Shown piece after piece: positions 29,478 to 38,253 of a DNA stretch of 57,726 bases; position 1 is the first letter of the stretch, and each line of letters opens with the position of its first letter. The position numbers and the translations under genes were made by a program. Origin of the DNA: Prochlorococcus marinus (lineage in GTDB: Bacteria > Cyanobacteriota > Cyanobacteriia > PCC-6307 > Cyanobiaceae); assembly GCF_001180265.1 (NCBI RefSeq), contig NZ_CVSW01000101.1, positions 1 to 57,726 of the forward strand, written 5' to 3'. The notes beneath the pieces are model-generated. The model was not told the origin of the DNA. It did no database searches and saw only the letters and a list, made by a program, of their open reading frames with translations.

Positions 29478-29768
29478 CTATTGCCCCAACTCTTCAAGTT
29501 GCTTCCTCACATCAGCAATTGCAGAATTAAGTTGCTCAACTTTCTTCTCCAGATTCTCTCCTTCAACTTCATTTATATTTTCATTTGAATCAATCGCTTC
29601 TGAGCCGTCTTGAATTCTGGAGGAATACATCATTGCTTTTTGTTTTTTTTCCTCCTTTCTTTTGTCTGCTTCGGATATTAACCACCAAGCTAGACCTGCT
29701 GCTCCAATAAAAGCACCGCTTATTAATGATAAAAGATTATTTGAAGACGAATCTCTGTATTCAGACAT
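29478..29768 (-). CDS. Small membrane protein with coiled-coil tail, 96 aa
   Basis: A 96-aa protein of unknown function. It has a Ser/Asn-rich N-terminus, one transmembrane segment near residues 12-32 (LLSLISGAFIGAAGLAWWLIS), then a basic linker (DKRKEEKKQK) and a heptad-like helix from about 65 to 96 (LEKKVEQLNSAIADVRKQLEEL). The basic linker after the membrane span suggests that the coiled coil lies in the cytoplasm. It lies 23 bases upstream of ilvD on the same strand. No family is recognised. Confidence 0.65.
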   Translation of the reverse strand: MSEYRDSSSNNLLSLISGAFIGAAGLAWWLISEADKRKEEKKQKAMMYSSRIQDGSEAIDSNENINEVEGENLEKKVEQLNSAIADVRKQLEELGQ

Positions 29769-29797
29769 TGGTAAAATATTTACTCCTATATTCTATA

Positions 29798-30415
29798 TTA
29801 GTTCTTATCTTGAAATATAGTACTTAAACGCGAAAGAGGATTACCAATACCCGGGACTAATAATTGTGTATTTTCATCTTCCTCATCTATGCAAGAAGTG
29901 TAAATGACCTGGTTAGGGAGTAATTTCGCAATTTCATTTAACCCTTTATTTGAACAAATAGCAGTTATTAAAAGAATCCTATTGGAATCAACACCTAATT
30001 CCTTTAATTTAATTAAAGTTTCTAATGTTGCTGATTTTGTCGTTATCTGTTCTGAATAAAATATAACTCCTTCATTTGATTCAATAGTTTTGGGAAGTTC
30101 TCCTAATGAGAGGGTTGAATTAGGAATTACTTCTTTAGATCCAAACCAAAGAGATAACCCTTCGGGCAACATTGCGAGCACTTTTATTGGATAATCATTA
30201 TTAATAAAGAATCCATCTGCGTCTCCATTATCAGTATTTACAATTTCTTTTTTATATGGCAGCCAATTACGTAATGCTTCATATGTAAGCCATTTCCCTA
30301 ATTGCTCATATCCTGTTGAGTACAAAATATTTGGAGTATTTTTTTCTCGCAATATTGAAAGCCAATGTTTTATTAATGGATGAGGAGGAACAATAACCTT
30401 TAGTGACATTGCCAT
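29798..30415 (-). CDS. upp: Degenerate uracil phosphoribosyltransferase homologue
   Basis: A 205-aa protein that aligns with UPRTase over its length. It keeps the start HPLIKHWLSILRE, the LGKWLTYEALRN helix, and a C-terminal LLVPGIGNPLSRL like the uracil loop PGLGDAGDR. However, the PRPP-binding loop expected as DPMLATGGS reads SEQITTKSA at 121-129, the RAG motif is EGL, and the uracil loop has lost its Asp. All three active-site elements are altered, so salvage of uracil by this protein is doubtful; a structural or regulatory role is possible. The symbol is given by homology. It diverges from the pentapeptide-repeat gene. Confidence 0.75.
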   Translation of the reverse strand: MAMSLKVIVPPHPLIKHWLSILREKNTPNILYSTGYEQLGKWLTYEALRNWLPYKKEIVNTDNGDADGFFINNDYPIKVLAMLPEGLSLWFGSKEVIPNSTLSLGELPKTIESNEGVIFYSEQITTKSATLETLIKLKELGVDSNRILLITAICSNKGLNEIAKLLPNQVIYTSCIDEEDENTQLLVPGIGNPLSRLSTIFQDKN

Positions 30416-30478
30416 ATATTTTCCTTTAAGATACTCTTACAAACTTTAAATACTTAAGTTCTAAAATACAGTCTTATT

Positions 30479-30991
30479 ATGATTAAATCAATTGTTTTCC
30501 CCTCACTAAAGAATGCATTAATAACTTTGTTATTCGTTGGGATTTTATTTTTTAATTCTGTAAATTCTGTATGGGCTAAAAGACCTCCTGAGATTAGAAA
30601 CCAGCAAGACCTTAATTTAGAGCCAGATATGCACGGTCAAGACTTAAGCGGTAACGAATACGTTAAGTTTGATTTGAATGGGTTTAATTTCAGTGAAAGT
30701 AATTTAGAAGGGGCGGTGTTCAATAATAGTAAATTGCAAAACTCAAAGTTTACTGGAGCAAATTTAAGAGATGCACTAGCTTATGCAACAGACTTTACAG
30801 ATGCTGATCTTTCGGATGTTAATTTTACTAATGCTTTATTAATGGAGAGTAATTTTGAAGGTGCGAAAATAGATGGTGCAGATTTTACTGATGCTGTTCT
30901 TAGTCGTTCACAACAAAAACAATTATGTGCGATTGCTAATGGCACAAATAGTTCTACAGGAGAAAGTACAGAATATAGCTTAGGTTGTTAA
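30479..30991 (+). CDS. Lumenal/periplasmic pentapeptide-repeat protein
   Basis: A 170-aa protein with a Sec-type signal peptide: a hydrophobic core at about residues 13-30 and likely cleavage after VWA near 33. It is followed by about 12 A(D/N)LXX-type pentapeptides (LEGAVF, LQNSKF, LRDALA, LSDVNF and so on) that form a right-handed quadrilateral beta-helix. The C-terminus carries two cysteines about 20 residues apart that could form a disulfide. Such proteins are common in the cyanobacterial thylakoid lumen, but their function is unknown. The CobW-type gene starts 9 bases downstream. Confidence 0.85.
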   Translation: MIKSIVFPSLKNALITLLFVGILFFNSVNSVWAKRPPEIRNQQDLNLEPDMHGQDLSGNEYVKFDLNGFNFSESNLEGAVFNNSKLQNSKFTGANLRDALAYATDFTDADLSDVNFTNALLMESNFEGAKIDGADFTDAVLSRSQQKQLCAIANGTNSSTGESTEYSLGC

Positions 30992-31000
30992 TCATCAAAG

Positions 31001-32065
31001 ATGAAAAAAAAAATACCAGTTATAGTTGTTTCGGGATTTCTTGGTTCAGGTAAAACAACTTTTCTAAGATATCTACTAAAAGAGAGTAATAAAAAATTTG
31101 GTTTAATTATTAATGAATTTGGTGATGTTGGAATTGACGGTGATTTGATTAAAAGTTGTGATAAATGTGATGAATCTAAAGACGACTGCGTAATTGAATT
31201 AAACAATGGATGTTTATGTTGTACTGTTCAAGATGATTTTGTTCCATCAATAAAAGCTCTCCTAGAATTTAATCCTCCCATCGAATCAATAATTATCGAA
31301 ACAAGTGGGTTGGCGCTACCAATTCCCTTAATTCAAGCACTTAACTGGCCTGAGATTAGGTCTTCCATCTACCTTGATGTTGTTGTTGGTATCGTTAATG
31401 GAGAATCAATGCTAAATGGTTCACCAATTAATGATTTAAATAAAATAACAAAACAATATAATGAAACAGATAAAATTGATCACAACGCCACTATAGATGA
31501 ACTTTTTGAGGAGCAACTAGAAGTTTCTGATATCGTTTTAGTCTCTAGATCAGATATCTTAAATGATGATCAGTTTGACGTTGTAAAAAATAAAATTCAA
31601 GGAAGTCTAAATTCATCTACACCAGTCCTTAAATCCAAAAATGGCAAAATTGATTTAAATTATCTATTTGATTTTAATTTTAAAAAAGAGACTTATAAAG
31701 AATTTTTAAAGGAAGAACATGACCATAATCATGTTGAGCTTGTATCAGATTCATTTAAATTAAATTATTTCCTTGAAAAAAATGACTTTGAAAAGGAGAT
31801 GTCAAAAATCTTGGATGAATTAAACGTTCTTCGAATAAAAGGACGTATATGGATACCAAACAAATCATTGCCTTTACAAATACAAATTGTTGGAAAGAAA
31901 ATTAATACTTGGTTTGAAGAAGCTCCAAACAATTGTTGGAGACCAAATGATAATGCTGGGCTTGAATTAGTAATAATTTCCTTTGATGAAAAATCTATAA
32001 AAACTTTCAATAGAAAAATTAAAGAGAAATTTAAGATTTTAAGTGACCCAAAAATAGCAATTTGA
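31001..32065 (+). CDS. CobW/COG0523-family metallochaperone GTPase
   Basis: A 354-aa G3E GTPase. Walker A GFLGSGKTT is at residues 12-20, the metal motif CLCC in LNNGCLCCTVQDD is near 70-73, and Walker B-like IIIETSGLA is near 98. SRSDIL takes the NKxD place. A His-rich loop EEHDHNHVEL near 238-247 precedes the CobW C-terminal domain. An extra CDKCDESKDDC insertion sits before the CLCC motif. The family loads Zn, Co or other metals; the His loop favours zinc or cobalt, which is inference. It is probably co-transcribed with the pentapeptide-repeat gene 9 bases upstream. Confidence 0.9.
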   Translation: MKKKIPVIVVSGFLGSGKTTFLRYLLKESNKKFGLIINEFGDVGIDGDLIKSCDKCDESKDDCVIELNNGCLCCTVQDDFVPSIKALLEFNPPIESIIIETSGLALPIPLIQALNWPEIRSSIYLDVVVGIVNGESMLNGSPINDLNKITKQYNETDKIDHNATIDELFEEQLEVSDIVLVSRSDILNDDQFDVVKNKIQGSLNSSTPVLKSKNGKIDLNYLFDFNFKKETYKEFLKEEHDHNHVELVSDSFKLNYFLEKNDFEKEMSKILDELNVLRIKGRIWIPNKSLPLQIQIVGKKINTWFEEAPNNCWRPNDNAGLELVIISFDEKSIKTFNRKIKEKFKILSDPKIAI

Positions 32066-32111
32066 CTTTATAGTTAGCTGTCGGGATACTTACTATAGTA
32101 AACAGCCCAAG

Positions 32112-32276
32112 ATGAAAAATCCAAAAATTGCTTTAAAACAAATAATCTCTGACGACGTTTCTTCAATTGATAAAATAAAATGTTCAAAATGTGGAGGGGC
32201 AGGAAATTTTAAAACACCTGAAAATTCAAGAAGAACTTGCTTAGTTTGTTTTGGTAGAGGCTATATAAACATTTAA
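32112..32276 (+). CDS. Mini DnaJ-type zinc-finger protein, 54 aa
   Basis: Read from the gap: ATG 32112, TAA 32274-32276, 54 residues. It has two DnaJ-like half-fingers, CSKCGGAG (residues 24-31) and CLVCFGRG (43-50), each CxxCxGxG, so one zinc site is expected. A DnaJ central domain normally has four such repeats; here two stand alone, as in BSD2-like or small tryptophan-RNA-binding attenuator-inhibitory-like proteins. It lies between the CobW-type GTPase and purS, all plus strand. The CobW neighbour makes it a possible metal-loaded client, but that is speculation. Confidence 0.65.
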   Translation: MKNPKIALKQIISDDVSSIDKIKCSKCGGAGNFKTPENSRRTCLVCFGRGYINI

Positions 32277-32374
32277 TAACTCAGAAACCTTAAGGTTAAA
32301 AAATATTTGTTTATTAATCAATAGTACTTTTTATTAAAATTTAAACTAATCTTCTAGTAGAAATTAATTTTTAA

Positions 32375-32629
32375 TTGGACCAATTTGCTGTAAAAGTTTT
32401 TGTGAGACTAAGACCCTCAGTTTTAGATCCAGCAGGGGAAGCTACTAAATCTGCTTCTATAAAACTTGGAGCCGAGGGAATAAAATCATTACGTATAGGA
32501 AAAATGATTGAGGTAAAAATAGAAGGTAATGGTGAAAACGAAGTAAGAGAAAAAATTGATTTATTGTGTGATAGGTTATTCGCAAATACTGTTATTGAAG
32601 ATTATGAGTATTCACTAGAAAAATTATAA
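32375..32629 (+). CDS. purS: Phosphoribosylformylglycinamidine synthase subunit PurS
   Basis: An 84-aa small subunit of the three-part FGAM synthase. The [20 protein letters not shown] start and [18 protein letters not shown] middle are PurS signatures. It forms the bridge that channels ammonia from PurQ to PurL. The start is TTG at 32375, because no ATG lies upstream in frame. One base separates its stop from the purQ ATG, so the two are translationally coupled. Confidence 0.95.
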   Translation: MDQFAVKVFVRLRPSVLDPAGEATKSASIKLGAEGIKSLRIGKMIEVKIEGNGENEVREKIDLLCDRLFANTVIEDYEYSLEKL

Positions 32630-32630
32630 G

Positions 32631-33296
32631 ATGGATAATTTTACTGTAGGAGTTGTTGTCTTCCCTGGTTCTAATTGTGATCGTGATGTTTCATGGGCAC
32701 TGGAAGGTTGTCTAGGCATAAGAACAAAATACTTGTGGCATGAGTCTTCAGATTTAAGTGATGTAGATGCAATAGTTTTACCTGGAGGATTTAGCTATGG
32801 TGATTATTTAAGATGCGGAGCAATTGCGAGATTCTCTCCATTAATAAATGCCTTGGATGAGTTTGTTAAAAGCGGGAAAAGAGTTTTAGGAATTTGTAAT
32901 GGGTTTCAAATCTTGACTGAATCAGGGTTTTTGCCTGGTGCTCTTGTTGCAAATAAAAATCTTAATTTTATCTGTGATGACGTTGAACTGGATATTGTTT
33001 CTTCAAAAGGCAGTTGGTTCAATAATGAAGATGAAAAACAAACTATTAAGTTGCCAATAGCGCATGGGGAAGGAAGATATCATTGTGATTCTGATACTTT
33101 AAAAAAACTTGTAGATAATGAATTGATTGCTTTGAGATATAAAAATAATCCTAATGGGTCCTCATTCGATATCGCAGGCATAACTAATGAAAAGGGAAAT
33201 GTTCTAGGTTTAATGCCTCATCCAGAGCGAGCATGTGACGAGACAATTGGTGGGACTGATGGTCTCTTTACATTAAAATCATTAATATTGAAATAA
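32631..33296 (+). CDS. purQ: Phosphoribosylformylglycinamidine synthase subunit PurQ
   Basis: A 221-aa class I glutamine amidotransferase. It has [12 protein letters not shown] at the start, [13 protein letters not shown] near 56-68, and the nucleophile Cys in [13 protein letters not shown] near 88-100. The catalytic His-Glu pair is in [12 protein letters not shown] near 194-205. It releases ammonia from glutamine for purine synthesis with PurS and PurL; purL is elsewhere. A strong hairpin terminator directly follows the stop. Confidence 0.97.
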   Translation: MDNFTVGVVVFPGSNCDRDVSWALEGCLGIRTKYLWHESSDLSDVDAIVLPGGFSYGDYLRCGAIARFSPLINALDEFVKSGKRVLGICNGFQILTESGFLPGALVANKNLNFICDDVELDIVSSKGSWFNNEDEKQTIKLPIAHGEGRYHCDSDTLKKLVDNELIALRYKNNPNGSSFDIAGITNEKGNVLGLMPHPERACDETIGGTDGLFTLKSLILK

Positions 33297-33326
33297 AAAA
33301 AGACCCCAATTTTGAAGGTCTTTTTT
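33296..33326. terminator. Bidirectional intrinsic terminator between purQ and fba
   Basis: A perfect 10-bp stem AAAAAAGACC / GGTCTTTTTT (33296-33305 with 33317-33326) encloses an 11-base loop. It has a T tract on the plus strand and an A tract that becomes a T tract on the minus strand. It sits between the convergent ends of purQ (33296) and the class II aldolase gene (33345), so it can serve both directions. Confidence 0.85.
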
Positions 33327-33344
33327 ATTTGATTTGGGAAGAAA

Positions 33345-34418
33345 TTAAACAGTAGCTTTTACTTTTGGATCTAAATCACCTTTTGCGTAAAGATCAGCAA
33401 AATAATTTGTGCTGTTTTGTTTGATCTTACTTGCTTGACCTTCGCACCAGAACTGCTTGTATCTATCAAGACAAACTTGCTTCATGTATTTTCTAGCAGG
33501 TTTGTTGAAATGTCTTGGGTCAAAGTTTGCCTTATCAGCAAATGCTGCTTCTCTAACCGCGGCAGTGAAAGCAAGTCTGTTATCTGTATCAATGTTGACT
33601 TTCCTAACTCCATTTCTTATTCCCTCTTGAATCTCTTCAACAGGAACACCATATGTTTGAGGAATTTCACCACCATATTTGTTAATGATATCCAACCATT
33701 CTTGAGGAACTGAACTAGATCCATGCATTACAAGATGGGTATTTGGAATTGCTTTATGAATTTCAGCAATTCTGCTTATTGCAAGAACTTCTCCTGTAGG
33801 TTTTCTTGTGAATTTATAAGCACCATGACTTGTACCTATAGCAATAGCTAATGCATCAACTTTTGTTTTAGCAACAAAATCTGCAGCTTCTTCAGGATCA
33901 GTCAAAAGCATATCTGTAGAAAGTTCACCTTCAAATCCATGACCATCCTCTGCTTCACCTTTTCCTGTTTCTAATGAACCTAAGCAACCTAATTCTCCTT
34001 CAACACTAACCCCAACTGAATGAGCAAAATCTACTACTTTTTTAGTAACTGCAACATTATATTCGTAACTAGCGGGTGTTTTTGCATCTGCCTCAAGAGA
34101 ACCATCCATCATTACTGATGTGAAACCATTTATTGCTGCTGAATAACATGTTGATGGCTCATTACCATGGTCCTGATGCATTACCACTGGAATATTAGGA
34201 TACGTTTCTGTAGCAGCAAGGATTAGATGACGTAGGAAAATTTCTCCTGCATAATTTCTTGCCCCTCTTGAAGCTTGTAGGATTACAGGACTATCAGTTT
34301 CATATGCAGCTTCCATGATTGCTTGAACTTGCTCAAGGTTATTAACATTGAAAGCTGGAATACCGTAACCATTTTCAGCAGCGTGATCTAAAAGTAGTCT
34401 TAGTGGAACGAGGGCCAT
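33345..34418 (-). CDS. fbaA: Class II fructose-bisphosphate aldolase
   Basis: A 357-aa zinc-dependent aldolase that condenses triose phosphates to fructose 1,6-bisphosphate and, in cyanobacteria, also makes sedoheptulose 1,7-bisphosphate. Zinc ligands are in [12 protein letters not shown] near 80-90 and later His residues in GTSHGAYKF and [26 protein letters not shown] near 280 is the substrate Asp region. The name cbbA is also used. It lies downstream of a class I aldolase on the same strand with a 147-base gap that holds no gene I can see. Confidence 0.96.
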   Translation of the reverse strand: MALVPLRLLLDHAAENGYGIPAFNVNNLEQVQAIMEAAYETDSPVILQASRGARNYAGEIFLRHLILAATETYPNIPVVMHQDHGNEPSTCYSAAINGFTSVMMDGSLEADAKTPASYEYNVAVTKKVVDFAHSVGVSVEGELGCLGSLETGKGEAEDGHGFEGELSTDMLLTDPEEAADFVAKTKVDALAIAIGTSHGAYKFTRKPTGEVLAISRIAEIHKAIPNTHLVMHGSSSVPQEWLDIINKYGGEIPQTYGVPVEEIQEGIRNGVRKVNIDTDNRLAFTAAVREAAFADKANFDPRHFNKPARKYMKQVCLDRYKQFWCEGQASKIKQNSTNYFADLYAKGDLDPKVKATV

Positions 34419-34565
34419 AATTAAAATAAGTTAAATGCTATGTAAAGCATATGTTTCCGAGAGTTTAGTACAAAGAGGTATCAAATGTCACGTCATTAGA
34501 TATACAAAATACTAAATTAAAGAAACTAATTTTATGACCCAGAGTAAATTTTTAGGATTTTTTAG

Positions 34566-35633
34566 TTAGTAAGTGTAGCCTGCTACAAACAATTGTTCAT
34601 CAGATGAAGGTTGAGATCCTGCTACATAGGCACCTTTTGAAGCTTCAGAGTTTGCTTGAGCCCTTGCTATTAATGCTTTTTGACCTCCTTCAACGTCGCT
34701 TCCTTTCCAGGCCTTTAAGCATGAGTGCTGTAATGCTCTTCCATATGAGAATGAAACATTCCATAAAGCTTTCCTGTAAAGGGTGTTCATATTATTTAAA
34801 TAAACAGAAGCAGCTTCTTCGCTTAACCCTCCTGATAAGAAAACTATTCCTGGAACAGATGCAGGAACGCATCTTTCCATGGTTCTAATTGTCATTTCAG
34901 CAACTTTCATAGGATCAGCTTTTGTTGGACAATCTGCTCCATTAACAGTCATAGACGGTTTTAATAGAGTGCCTTCTAGAAAAACTCCATTTGCTTGACA
35001 GGCAATATAAACCTGCTTTATTACCTCTTCTTGAACTTCAGCAGTTTTTTCAATAGTATGGTCTCCGTCCATTAAGATTTCAGGTTCAATAATTGGTACC
35101 AACCCTGATTCTTGAACTGATCTTGCATACCTTGCTAATCCCCAAGCATTCTCTTGAATTGATAGTTTTGAAGGGCAACCATCAATTGTAATTTGCAGAA
35201 CTGCTCTCCACTTTGCAAATCTTGCACCTTGTTCATAATATTTTGCTGCTCTTTCAACTAACCCATCTAAGCCAGAGCAAAAAGTTTCTACATCTCCTGC
35301 TCCTGGAAGTGGATTTAGGCCTTTATCGACTTTTATACCTGGAATAATACCTAAATCATTTAGTTTCTTAACCATTGACTCACCATCTTGGTGATTCTGA
35401 TAAAGAGTTTCTTCGAAGAGGATTGCTCCACTTATATATTTACCAAGACCTTCTGTAGTAAAAAGCATTCCTCTATATGCCTTCCTATTGTCTTCAGTAT
35501 TCTCAACGCCAATTCCAGCAAGTCTTTTACCTACTGTTTTAGTGGATTCATCTACTGCTAATATTCCTTTTCCTTTAGAAGCTAGTAATTGAGCATTTTC
35601 TTTAAGCTCATTTTTGTAATAATTTAAAGCCAT
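34566..35633 (-). CDS. fda: Class I fructose-bisphosphate aldolase
   Basis: A 355-aa Schiff-base aldolase of the animal/plant type. It has GKGILAVDESTKTVGKRL near 20-37, the acid/base region KWRAVLQI near 140, and the Schiff-base Lys in GVFLEGTLLKPSMT near 220-233. It needs no metal. The substrate matches the class II enzyme encoded next to it; the two are unrelated in mechanism and sequence. Keeping both may separate glycolytic from Calvin-cycle flux or save zinc, which is inference. The symbol fda is used by homology only. Confidence 0.93.
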   Translation of the reverse strand: MALNYYKNELKENAQLLASKGKGILAVDESTKTVGKRLAGIGVENTEDNRKAYRGMLFTTEGLGKYISGAILFEETLYQNHQDGESMVKKLNDLGIIPGIKVDKGLNPLPGAGDVETFCSGLDGLVERAAKYYEQGARFAKWRAVLQITIDGCPSKLSIQENAWGLARYARSVQESGLVPIIEPEILMDGDHTIEKTAEVQEEVIKQVYIACQANGVFLEGTLLKPSMTVNGADCPTKADPMKVAEMTIRTMERCVPASVPGIVFLSGGLSEEAASVYLNNMNTLYRKALWNVSFSYGRALQHSCLKAWKGSDVEGGQKALIARAQANSEASKGAYVAGSQPSSDEQLFVAGYTY

Positions 35634-35736
35634 TCTTTAATAATTCAGTTCAATTGATTTTTCCAGAATATGAAAAAAAAATAAAATCAATTCAATACTT
35701 TATCGGGTGATAATTGCTACTTATAAATGTATAGCC

Positions 35737-36834
35737 TTAAATTTTGATACTTAATCCACTTTTCGAAGATTCTCTTATGGCTTCGCAAACTTTATGACTC
35801 GCAAGTCCCTCACATAAGCCTGGGATTACTGGTGTTCCATTAATTATACTCTGAGCCCATAAATTTTGAATTCTCAAAACTGGAGCTATTCTCCCATCAG
35901 TCCATGTTTTTTCAAAATTAAAACTTGAATCTGCAGTTAGATTTTGTATTTTATTTTCGTTATTTGAATATTTCAAATTAAAACCATGTACATAATCTTT
36001 TTGGTTTTCGCTTTTAAGAATAAGTGAACCTTCGCTTCCATATATTTCTAAACTAAATCCTCTACCATTTTTAGAAATCGATGATAAAGATACCTGACAT
36101 GGAATAAGATTCGAGCTGTAGTTTGATATATCTATATTGGCTAAACATACATCTTCACTCGTAACATCATTTAAATCAGATGAATTAGGTAAAGGTCTTT
36201 TATTTATGGATGTTGCTAACATCCCAGACACCTTTATTGCTTCTCCAAAAAACCAATTCAATATATCGAATGCGTGAGTACCTAAGGCGCCAATAACTCC
36301 TCCACCTTTTTCTTCCAATGAATACCAATTCCAAGATCTTTTGGGGTCGGATCTACTGCCCATTAACCAATCTAATTTGACTAAATATATATCTCCTAAG
36401 ATATTTTCATCAATAAGTTTTTTTGTCTGAAGGAAAAGAGGTACTGCTCTATATTCAAAATCAACAGATACGCTTAAATTATTTATCAAAGATATTCTCT
36501 GAAGCTCTTCAATTTCTGAGGAAGATATTGAAACAGGTTTTTCTAATAACAAATTTTTATTATTCTCAAGAGCTTGTTTTGCTAATTTAAATCTTGATTC
36601 AGGAGGAGTAGCAATAATAATCCCATCAATTTCTTGAGATTTAACTAAGTCTTCCCAATCATGAAAAAATTCTAATCCAGTTTCTTTTTCTTGAATTGCT
36701 TTTTGCTTTTTGTCATAATGATAAATAGCAACAGGCGTTAAATAATTCGACTCTTTTAACGCTTCTAAATGTACTTTTTTCCCAAAACCTAGTCCAGCGA
36801 TTGCTATTTTTAATTTTTTATTTTTAGAATTCAT
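35737..36834 (-). CDS. Gfo/Idh/MocA-family NAD(P) oxidoreductase
   Basis: A 365-aa protein with a Rossmann N-terminal domain (IAIAGLGFGKKVHLEAL, residues 10-26), the EKPVSIS motif near 98-104 that holds the catalytic Lys, and a C-terminal GFO/IDH alpha-beta domain with GGGVIGALGTHAFDILNW near 175-192. The family reduces or oxidises sugars, inositols or biliverdin; the substrate cannot be deduced. It ends about 100 bases from the aldolase gene and starts two bases after the stop of the upstream lipoprotein-like gene on the same strand. Confidence 0.85.
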   Translation of the reverse strand: MNSKNKKLKIAIAGLGFGKKVHLEALKESNYLTPVAIYHYDKKQKAIQEKETGLEFFHDWEDLVKSQEIDGIIIATPPESRFKLAKQALENNKNLLLEKPVSISSSEIEELQRISLINNLSVSVDFEYRAVPLFLQTKKLIDENILGDIYLVKLDWLMGSRSDPKRSWNWYSLEEKGGGVIGALGTHAFDILNWFFGEAIKVSGMLATSINKRPLPNSSDLNDVTSEDVCLANIDISNYSSNLIPCQVSLSSISKNGRGFSLEIYGSEGSLILKSENQKDYVHGFNLKYSNNENKIQNLTADSSFNFEKTWTDGRIAPVLRIQNLWAQSIINGTPVIPGLCEGLASHKVCEAIRESSKSGLSIKI

Positions 36835-36836
36835 TC

Positions 36837-37229
36837 TTATCCATTTATAAACTCTGAACAGCTATTTTCAATAACTACATCTATTAGTTCATCATTATTG
36901 GAAGTTTGCCATTTTGAATTGAATTGAGGTATTCCATTTATGGAAGTATCTTTAAACTTTTTTTCATCACAATTAATTCTCATTACATAAAGTGATAACT
37001 TTCCATCATCATCAGAATTAGTTGGATTTTTGAAGAACTTTGTTAAGACACTTATTTCACCATTTGGAAGCGGCTTAATACTGCCTTTATCAAGCCATTC
37101 TTTCCCTTCATTATTCTCCTTTAGTAGGACCCAGTCAACATTTCCTATCCCATAAGAATATGGCGCAAAATTTAAAATAAAAAATAAAATGCTTAAAGAA
37201 AAATAAAAGAAATTTGAAATAATTCTCAT
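36837..37229 (-). CDS. Exported unknown protein, 130 aa
   Basis: A 130-aa protein with a clear signal peptide (hydrophobic residues 5-22, likely cleavage near YSYG at 27). The mature part has a WVLLKENNEGKEWLD start and two cysteines (in RINCDEKKF and ENSCSEF) that could form a disulfide, in the style of surface-adhesin-E-like periplasmic proteins. I assign no function. It is squeezed between accD (1-base gap) and the oxidoreductase (2-base gap), so the three are probably one operon. Confidence 0.7.
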   Translation of the reverse strand: MRIISNFFYFSLSILFFILNFAPYSYGIGNVDWVLLKENNEGKEWLDKGSIKPLPNGEISVLTKFFKNPTNSDDDGKLSLYVMRINCDEKKFKDTSINGIPQFNSKWQTSNNDELIDVVIENSCSEFING

Positions 37230-37230
37230 T

Positions 37231-38112
37231 TTATATATTTGCTTTTGTAAGTTCTTTCACACCATGAATTTTTAAAATTTTAGTAAGAGTATCCTTGAGA
37301 TCTTTCCTTTTAACTATTACATCAACAAAACCATGCTCAAGCAGATATTCAGCTGTTTGAAAATTATCGGGTAATTTTTCTCTTAATGTTTGTTCTATAA
37401 CCCTTCTTCCAGCAAATCCAATAAGAGCTTTAGGCTCCGCCAAAATTAAATCACCTAACATTGCAAAGCTTGCTGTTACACCTCCAGTGGTTGGATGAGT
37501 TAATAAGGGCATATAAAGAAGATTTTTCTCTTTATGTTTTTTTAGTGCTCCAGATATTTTTGCCATTTGCATGAGACTTAGCATGCCTTCTTGCATCCTT
37601 GCTCCTCCTGATGCGCAAACAATAAGAATTGGAAAATTTTCTAAAGTTGCTCTCTCAATTATTCTTGTAATTTTTTCACCAACTACTGAACCCATGGATC
37701 CTCCCATAAATCTAAAATCCATAACAGCTAATGCTAAAGGCATTGAATTTACAGAACAGATACCTGTTACGACTCCATCTCTTAAACCTGTGCCTGCTTG
37801 ACTTTCTTTAATTCGATCAGCATATGATCTTCTATCTTTAAAACCTAAAGGATCTGTAGGACTCAATGAACTATCAAACTCTTCGAATGAATTTTTGTCA
37901 GCAATTATATTTATCCTTTCATCGCTATTAATCCTATTGTGGTGTCCACAATTACTACAAACATTGAAATTTGAAATTAGGTCTTTTCTATAGGCTACTT
38001 GCGAACATTCTGAACATTTAACCCACAAACCATCTCCTTCATCAGTATCTTGCGAAACTTTCCCAACAAATTGATCTTTACGCCTCGCGGCAAACCAGTC
38101 GATTAATGACAC
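37231..38112 (-). CDS. accD: Acetyl-CoA carboxylase carboxyltransferase subunit beta
   Basis: A 293-aa subunit that, with AccA, transfers the carboxyl group from biotin to acetyl-CoA for fatty acid synthesis. The N-terminal four-Cys zinc ribbon is [13 protein letters not shown]...CSNCGHHNR near 33-60. The crotonase-fold core has [12 protein letters not shown], the oxyanion loop [20 protein letters not shown] near 165-185, and [16 protein letters not shown] near 205-220. Length fits the family. Confidence 0.97.
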   Translation of the reverse strand: MSLIDWFAARRKDQFVGKVSQDTDEGDGLWVKCSECSQVAYRKDLISNFNVCSNCGHHNRINSDERINIIADKNSFEEFDSSLSPTDPLGFKDRRSYADRIKESQAGTGLRDGVVTGICSVNSMPLALAVMDFRFMGGSMGSVVGEKITRIIERATLENFPILIVCASGGARMQEGMLSLMQMAKISGALKKHKEKNLLYMPLLTHPTTGGVTASFAMLGDLILAEPKALIGFAGRRVIEQTLREKLPDNFQTAEYLLEHGFVDVIVKRKDLKDTLTKILKIHGVKELTKANI

Positions 38113-38253
38113 AACGTTTCCTGTTTTTTCTATTTAAATCTAAATAAGGTACTTTTATCAAGAAAGATATATAAAAATTTGAGATCCTCTAGATTAAAAA
38201 CTCCTCAAAATAAAAAAATATAATGATTTGACTTGATAATCGAAAATTAAATA

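Noticed and set aside
34436..34455. ATGCT...AGCAT inverted repeat upstream of the class II aldolase
   Set aside because: Only 5 bp per arm in AT-rich DNA, no T tract and no known operator pattern.
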